Assembly (NCBI RefSeq): GCF_024294785.1
Contig: NZ_JANCLT010000010.1
Span: forward strand, 42,532-106,531
Direction of reading: 5' to 3'
Length of the DNA stretch: 64,000 nucleotides
From: Ectobacillus ponti
GTDB taxonomy: Bacteria > Bacillota > Bacilli > Bacillales > Bacillaceae_G
Made by a program: the position numbers and the translations under genes. Positions 60,637-64,000 of the stretch are shown in pieces. The first letter of the stretch is position 1, and each line of letters starts with the position of its first letter. Below the pieces are notes generated by a model, which did not search any database, had not been told where the DNA came from, and saw only the letters and a list, made by a program, of their open reading frames with translations.

Positions 60637-61860
60637 TTGAAAGCAGTCGGGATCGTGGTGGAATACAATCCCTTTCATAACGGCCACAGCTATCATCTGC
60701 AGCAAGCCAAAGCCAGGTCCGGCGCCGACATTGCCATTGCGGTCATGAGCGGACCCTTTCTGCAGCGCGGTGAGCCTGCTCTGATCTCAAGATGGCGCCG
60801 AACCAAAATGGCACTCGAAGGCGGAGTGGATCTCGTGGTTGAACTGCCCTATGCATTCGCGGCGCAAAAAGCTGAAACATTCGCGGCAGGTGCTGTATCC
60901 ATTTTGGATGCTCTGCATGTTGACGCCCTTTGCTTTGGCAGCGAAAGCGGCGACATCACCCAGTTTACCGCTATCCTGGCCCACCGCCGGGCCAACCAGG
61001 CACAGTACGAAGCACATGTGCGGAGTCTGGTGAGAACAGGAATCAGCTATCCGAAGGCACAAGCACAAGCGCTGCAGGCCATTGCCAAGGACACTACGCT
61101 GGACGTTTCCCAGCCAAACAACATATTGGGCCTTCACTATCTGCAAGCGCTGCAAAGCCAAGGCAGCCAGGCGGCACCTCTTACTGTGAGGCGGCTTGCT
61201 GCAGGCTATCATGACCAGACCTTCGCGACAGACACCATTGCCAGCGCCACCAGCATCCGCAAACAGCTGGCCAACGGGGATATCTCAGCGATTGGAAATG
61301 TTGTTCCCGCCTCAACGCTTCATCATCTCCATGAATACTATCATACATATGGCACATTTCACGATTGGGAACGGTATTTCCCCCTGCTTAAATATAAGCT
61401 GCTCACCATGACAGCCGCACAGCTTGCCTCCATCTACGAGGCTGAAGAAGGGCTGGAGCACCGCGTGCTGGATTGCATCCGCGGTGCAGTATCGTTTACG
61501 GATTTGATGGAACAGCTGAAAACAAAGCGGTATACATGGACGCGGCTGCAGCGCCTTTGTGTACACATTCTCACCCATACGACAAAAGAGCAGCTGAAGG
61601 ACGTGCAGTCCTCTCCTTATATCCGTCTGCTCGGCATGTCCCGTCAAGGGCAGAGCTATTTATCCATGCACAAAAAAAAGCTGAAGCTTCCGCTTGTGAC
61701 ACATGCGAAGGCTTACCGGCATCCGCTCTTTGAGTTGGATCACAAGGCGAGCGCCGTGTACTATTCTATTTTACCCGAACCGCTCCGTTCTCTCATGCTG
61801 AAGCAGGATTTTGTCCAGCATCCGCTCCGCTACGATGAGACGCCCAAAGCATACAGCTAA
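60637..61860 (+). CDS. tmcAL: tRNA(Met) cytidine34 acetate ligase TmcAL (YlbM)
   Basis: 407 residues, nucleotidyltransferase-like fold. The ATP-binding motif EYNPFHNGHSYHL lies near the start, and SGPFLQRGEPA and ASATSIRKQL are conserved. Makes N4-acetylcytidine at the wobble base of elongator tRNA-Met. Start at TTG 60637, with GGAGGTGGGACGA before it, matching B. subtilis YlbM. Confidence 0.94.
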   Translation: MKAVGIVVEYNPFHNGHSYHLQQAKARSGADIAIAVMSGPFLQRGEPALISRWRRTKMALEGGVDLVVELPYAFAAQKAETFAAGAVSILDALHVDALCFGSESGDITQFTAILAHRRANQAQYEAHVRSLVRTGISYPKAQAQALQAIAKDTTLDVSQPNNILGLHYLQALQSQGSQAAPLTVRRLAAGYHDQTFATDTIASATSIRKQLANGDISAIGNVVPASTLHHLHEYYHTYGTFHDWERYFPLLKYKLLTMTAAQLASIYEAEEGLEHRVLDCIRGAVSFTDLMEQLKTKRYTWTRLQRLCVHILTHTTKEQLKDVQSSPYIRLLGMSRQGQSYLSMHKKKLKLPLVTHAKAYRHPLFELDHKASAVYYSILPEPLRSLMLKQDFVQHPLRYDETPKAYS

Positions 61861-61886
61861 AAAGGAGGGCAGCGCCCTCCTTTTGG
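61861..61886. terminator. Bidirectional terminator between tmcAL and ylbL
   Basis: AAAGGAGGGC pairs with GCCCTCCTTT around 3 nt, starting just after the tmcAL stop and ending before the ylbL stop. Confidence 0.88.
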
Positions 61887-61895
61887 TTTCTTTGC

Positions 61896-62921
61896 TTATT
61901 TTCCGGGCAGCTTCTCCAAATAATGCAGTGCATCATCCCATGTATCCACCGGCACGATCTTCATCTTTGTCCCGATATCCTTGGCTGTCTTCACCGCATC
62001 CTTATAATTGGACCCGGCTTTGCCTCCTTCATTTGGCGCAAAGAAAATTTCTGCCCCCGCCTCGCTGGCCGCGACAATTTTTTGTGAAATGCCGCCAATC
62101 GGCCCAATGGTTCCTTTTTCATCAATGGTGCCCGTCCCGGCAATCTCATGCCCCTTCGTCAGATCACCCGGTGTCAGCTGGTTATAAATCTCGAGCGTGA
62201 ACATCATACCCGCAGACGGCCCGCCGATTTGATGTGCATCAATTTTCACCTTCGGCTCCACCTGCAGCTCACTGTCCGTCACAATCTGCACGCCGATGCC
62301 CGCCCGGCCCTCAGGCTGATCCTTCAGCTGCTTCAGAGGGACGGCAGCCTGCTTCTTGTCTTTGTTGCGTTCGTACTCAATTGCAACCTGATCGCCAAGC
62401 TTTTTTGTTTTCATATACGCAATAAACTCATCAGCGGTCTGCAATGGTTTCCCATCCACGCTGCGGAGCAAGTCTCCCGGCTTAAACACCTTTTCTGCAG
62501 GCATGCCTTGGGATACAAACACCACGTATACCCCTTTATTTTCGTAGGATACCTTCTTGCCAGCGCGTGTATAGGCATTATAGATGGCCGCATTTTGAGA
62601 TTCGTCCATCATGTGAGTCTGACGGAACTGATATTCCTTATCCGATTCACCCTTTTGCATAATCTGGTCCTGCTGATAAATCTCCTGGTACTTGCTTAGC
62701 TTCGCCACGGCATAGCTGATGACATTGGCGCGTGACATGGATACGGTCACCAGCATGAAATCGCCCTTCTCCTTTTCGCCGCCTTCCACCTGTACATAGG
62801 GGGACAGCTTTTCGGCAAGGCCTGGCTTCGTAATATAATACGGCAGCGGGATATACGTGATGCCGAATGCCACCAATGCCCCAATCAGAAATACATACAG
62901 GTACCGCATTCGTTTAAGCAT
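61896..62921 (-). CDS. ylbL: PDZ and Lon-like (S16) membrane protease YlbL
   Basis: 341 residues. One N-terminal membrane helix (about 6-24), a PDZ domain (about 120-195) and a C-terminal Lon-type protease domain with catalytic Ser in GGPSAGMMF and a Lys about 45 residues later. In B. subtilis it degrades the division inhibitor YneA after DNA damage. Start at ATG 62921; overlaps the ylbK stop by 8 nt. Confidence 0.93.
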   Translation of the reverse strand: MLKRMRYLYVFLIGALVAFGITYIPLPYYITKPGLAEKLSPYVQVEGGEKEKGDFMLVTVSMSRANVISYAVAKLSKYQEIYQQDQIMQKGESDKEYQFRQTHMMDESQNAAIYNAYTRAGKKVSYENKGVYVVFVSQGMPAEKVFKPGDLLRSVDGKPLQTADEFIAYMKTKKLGDQVAIEYERNKDKKQAAVPLKQLKDQPEGRAGIGVQIVTDSELQVEPKVKIDAHQIGGPSAGMMFTLEIYNQLTPGDLTKGHEIAGTGTIDEKGTIGPIGGISQKIVAASEAGAEIFFAPNEGGKAGSNYKDAVKTAKDIGTKMKIVPVDTWDDALHYLEKLPGK

Positions 62922-63705
62922 GATTTCTCTCCTTCCAATCGGCAATAAGCGAGCGGATTGTCTCAATGTGCTTCTCCGCCTCCTCTTCGCCGACACGCAC
63001 AATCTCTTCGATGTTGGTGAACGCCCGTGAGCTGAACTGCTCCACCGCGGGATGCAGCATCAAATCAGAAGCTGTCTGGCGGTGGTGCACAAGCTCATGC
63101 TGCATAATTTCAATGCTTTGCATGATTACATCATAAATGGAAGTGACTTCTCCCTGCACTTTGGTCGGGGATACATCCACAGCCAGCACGATATCCGCCC
63201 CGAGGTCCTTCACGACCGATACCGGGATGCGGTCAATGACCCCGCCATCCACGAGCAGCCGGTCCCCGATCCGTTCCGGCACAAAAATGCCGGGAATGGC
63301 GATGCTCGCCCGCACAGCCGGCGCAGCCGGCCCTTCCGTAAATACAACCTTTTCCCCTGTTAAGATATCGGTAGCCACCACTGCTGTCGGGATATCGAGC
63401 TGCTCAATATTTCGATTATATGTAAACACCCGAATCATTTCTTTCACCCGTTTCCCGGCAATAAAACCCATTTTGGGAACGGTAAAATCCAAATAATATT
63501 TTCGCTTGAACAGCTGTGACAGCTTATACAGCCGCTCCACATTACAGCCGGCCGCATAAAATGTGGCCACTAGCGCGCCCATGCTGCTGCCGGCGATCAT
63601 ATCAATCGGAATTCCGGCTTCCCGCAGCACTTTGATCACCCCAATATGAGCAAATCCTTTTGCTCCGCCTGATCCGAGCGCAAGACCAATTTTTGGTTCT
63701 CTCAT
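62914..63705 (-). CDS. ylbK: Patatin-like phospholipase family protein YlbK
   Basis: 263 residues. Oxyanion motif GSGGAKGFAHIG, nucleophile GSSMG near residue 40, and DGG near residue 155 complete the Ser-Asp dyad. Predicted acyl hydrolase; substrate unknown. First gene of ylbK-ylbL. The 95 bp upstream hold no clear promoter. Confidence 0.9.
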   Translation of the reverse strand: MREPKIGLALGSGGAKGFAHIGVIKVLREAGIPIDMIAGSSMGALVATFYAAGCNVERLYKLSQLFKRKYYLDFTVPKMGFIAGKRVKEMIRVFTYNRNIEQLDIPTAVVATDILTGEKVVFTEGPAAPAVRASIAIPGIFVPERIGDRLLVDGGVIDRIPVSVVKDLGADIVLAVDVSPTKVQGEVTSIYDVIMQSIEIMQHELVHHRQTASDLMLHPAVEQFSSRAFTNIEEIVRVGEEEAEKHIETIRSLIADWKERNHA

Positions 63706-63800
63706 GTCCTCACCCTTTGAAAAAAGTTCTCTCTGCCTATATCTTATGGTCTAAACCACTGACCTATCCTCGTATACTGAACTGAACGCTTGACCTATTT

Positions 63801-63923
63801 CGAAAAGCGGAGCCGGCTCGTTCAGCTCACCGAAGGGAGGTTCTCCGACCTGAGAGGCGCTTTTTGCCTCTCTGTGTCGGAGGTTCTCCCTGGCAGTGAG
63901 CTAGCCGGCACAGCTGGACATCA
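63801..63923 (+). repeat. Structured repeat, copy F (123 bp)
   Basis: Starts CGAAAAGCGG and ends CTGGACATCA. Stems: GCCGGCT (63812-63818) with AGCCGGC (63903-63909); AGCTCAC (63824-63830) with GTGAGCT (63896-63902); CTCCGAC (63843-63849) with GTCGGAG (63876-63882); AGAGGC with GCCTCT around a T-rich loop. It is the best-formed copy. Confidence 0.92.
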
Positions 63924-64000
63924 CGAAAAGCGGAGCCGGCTCGTTCAGCTCACCGAAGGGAGGTTCTCCGACCTGAGAGGCGCTTTTTGCCTCTCTGTGT
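63924..64000 (+). repeat. Structured repeat, copy G (cut by the window edge)
   Basis: Identical to the first 77 bases of copy F, directly adjoining it; a recent tandem duplication. More copies may lie beyond the window. Confidence 0.92.

Overview
This window reads as chromosomal DNA of an aerobic, endospore-forming Firmicute of the family Bacillaceae. The evidence is the spoIIGA-sigE-sigG cluster, spoVD, spoVE, rsfA, bshC (bacillithiol), and a gene order that follows the Bacillus subtilis ylbK-to-pyrE region almost gene for gene. GC content looks close to half by eye, above B. subtilis or B. cereus. An enoyl-CoA hydratase gene between rpmF and rsfA recalls B. cereus-type genomes. I cannot name the species from sequence alone. 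Almost all genes are on the minus strand, so the transcriptional order runs from high to low coordinates.

Layout. 1-1.1 kb: end of a VOC-family protein and a short-chain dehydrogenase, sharing a terminator. 1.3-5.3 kb: efeUOB iron uptake operon with two Fur boxes around its promoter. 5.6-5.8 kb: a 57-residue zinc-ribbon-like protein with its own promoter. 5.8-11.4 kb: two adjacent sulfane-sulfur (persulfide) operons holding TusA, DsrE, rhodanese, metallo-beta-lactamase, TauE and the repressor CstR, with GGGGTA-type palindromes as likely operators. 11.6-13.0 kb: an unidentified permease. 13.2-25.1 kb: complete pyrimidine operon pyrR-pyrP-pyrB-pyrC-carA-carB-pyrK-pyrD-pyrF-pyrE, with a promoter and three PyrR attenuators. 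25.1-34.5 kb: rluD, lspA, ylyA, T-box-controlled ileS, divIVA, ylmH, ylmG, sepF, ylmE, ylmD, ylmC. 34.7-37.2 kb: sigG, sigE, spoIIGA. 37.7-54.7 kb: the division and cell wall (dcw) cluster from ftsZ back to rsmH. 54.9-63.7 kb: bshC, panE, ylbP, rsfA, an enoyl-CoA hydratase, rpmF, ylbN, tmcAL, ylbL, ylbK.

How it works together. The dcw genes make the murein precursor (murE, mraY, murD, murB), polymerise and cross-link it at the septum or around the forespore (pbpB, spoVD, spoVE) and build the divisome (ftsL, divIB, ftsA, ftsZ, sepF, divIVA). The spoIIGA-sigE-sigG genes turn the asymmetric septum into compartment-specific transcription. Two usual members of the dcw cluster, murG and mraZ, are absent from their expected places.

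Most unusual signal. A family of about 122-bp structured repeats occurs as tandem copies at three intergenic loci (27.0-27.3, 37.3-37.6 and 63.8-64.0 kb). All copies lie in one orientation. Their stems differ in sequence from copy to copy, but in the better-preserved copies they remain paired through compensatory changes, which suggests selection on a folded RNA or DNA hairpin. Other points worth a second look: a helical module shared by EfeU and EfeO, a rhodanese-like protein without its catalytic cysteine overlapping cstR, an RBS-masking hairpin in front of sigG whose 5' arm lies upstream of the predicted SigF start site, and divergent ylbN/tmcAL promoters that share one -35 site.
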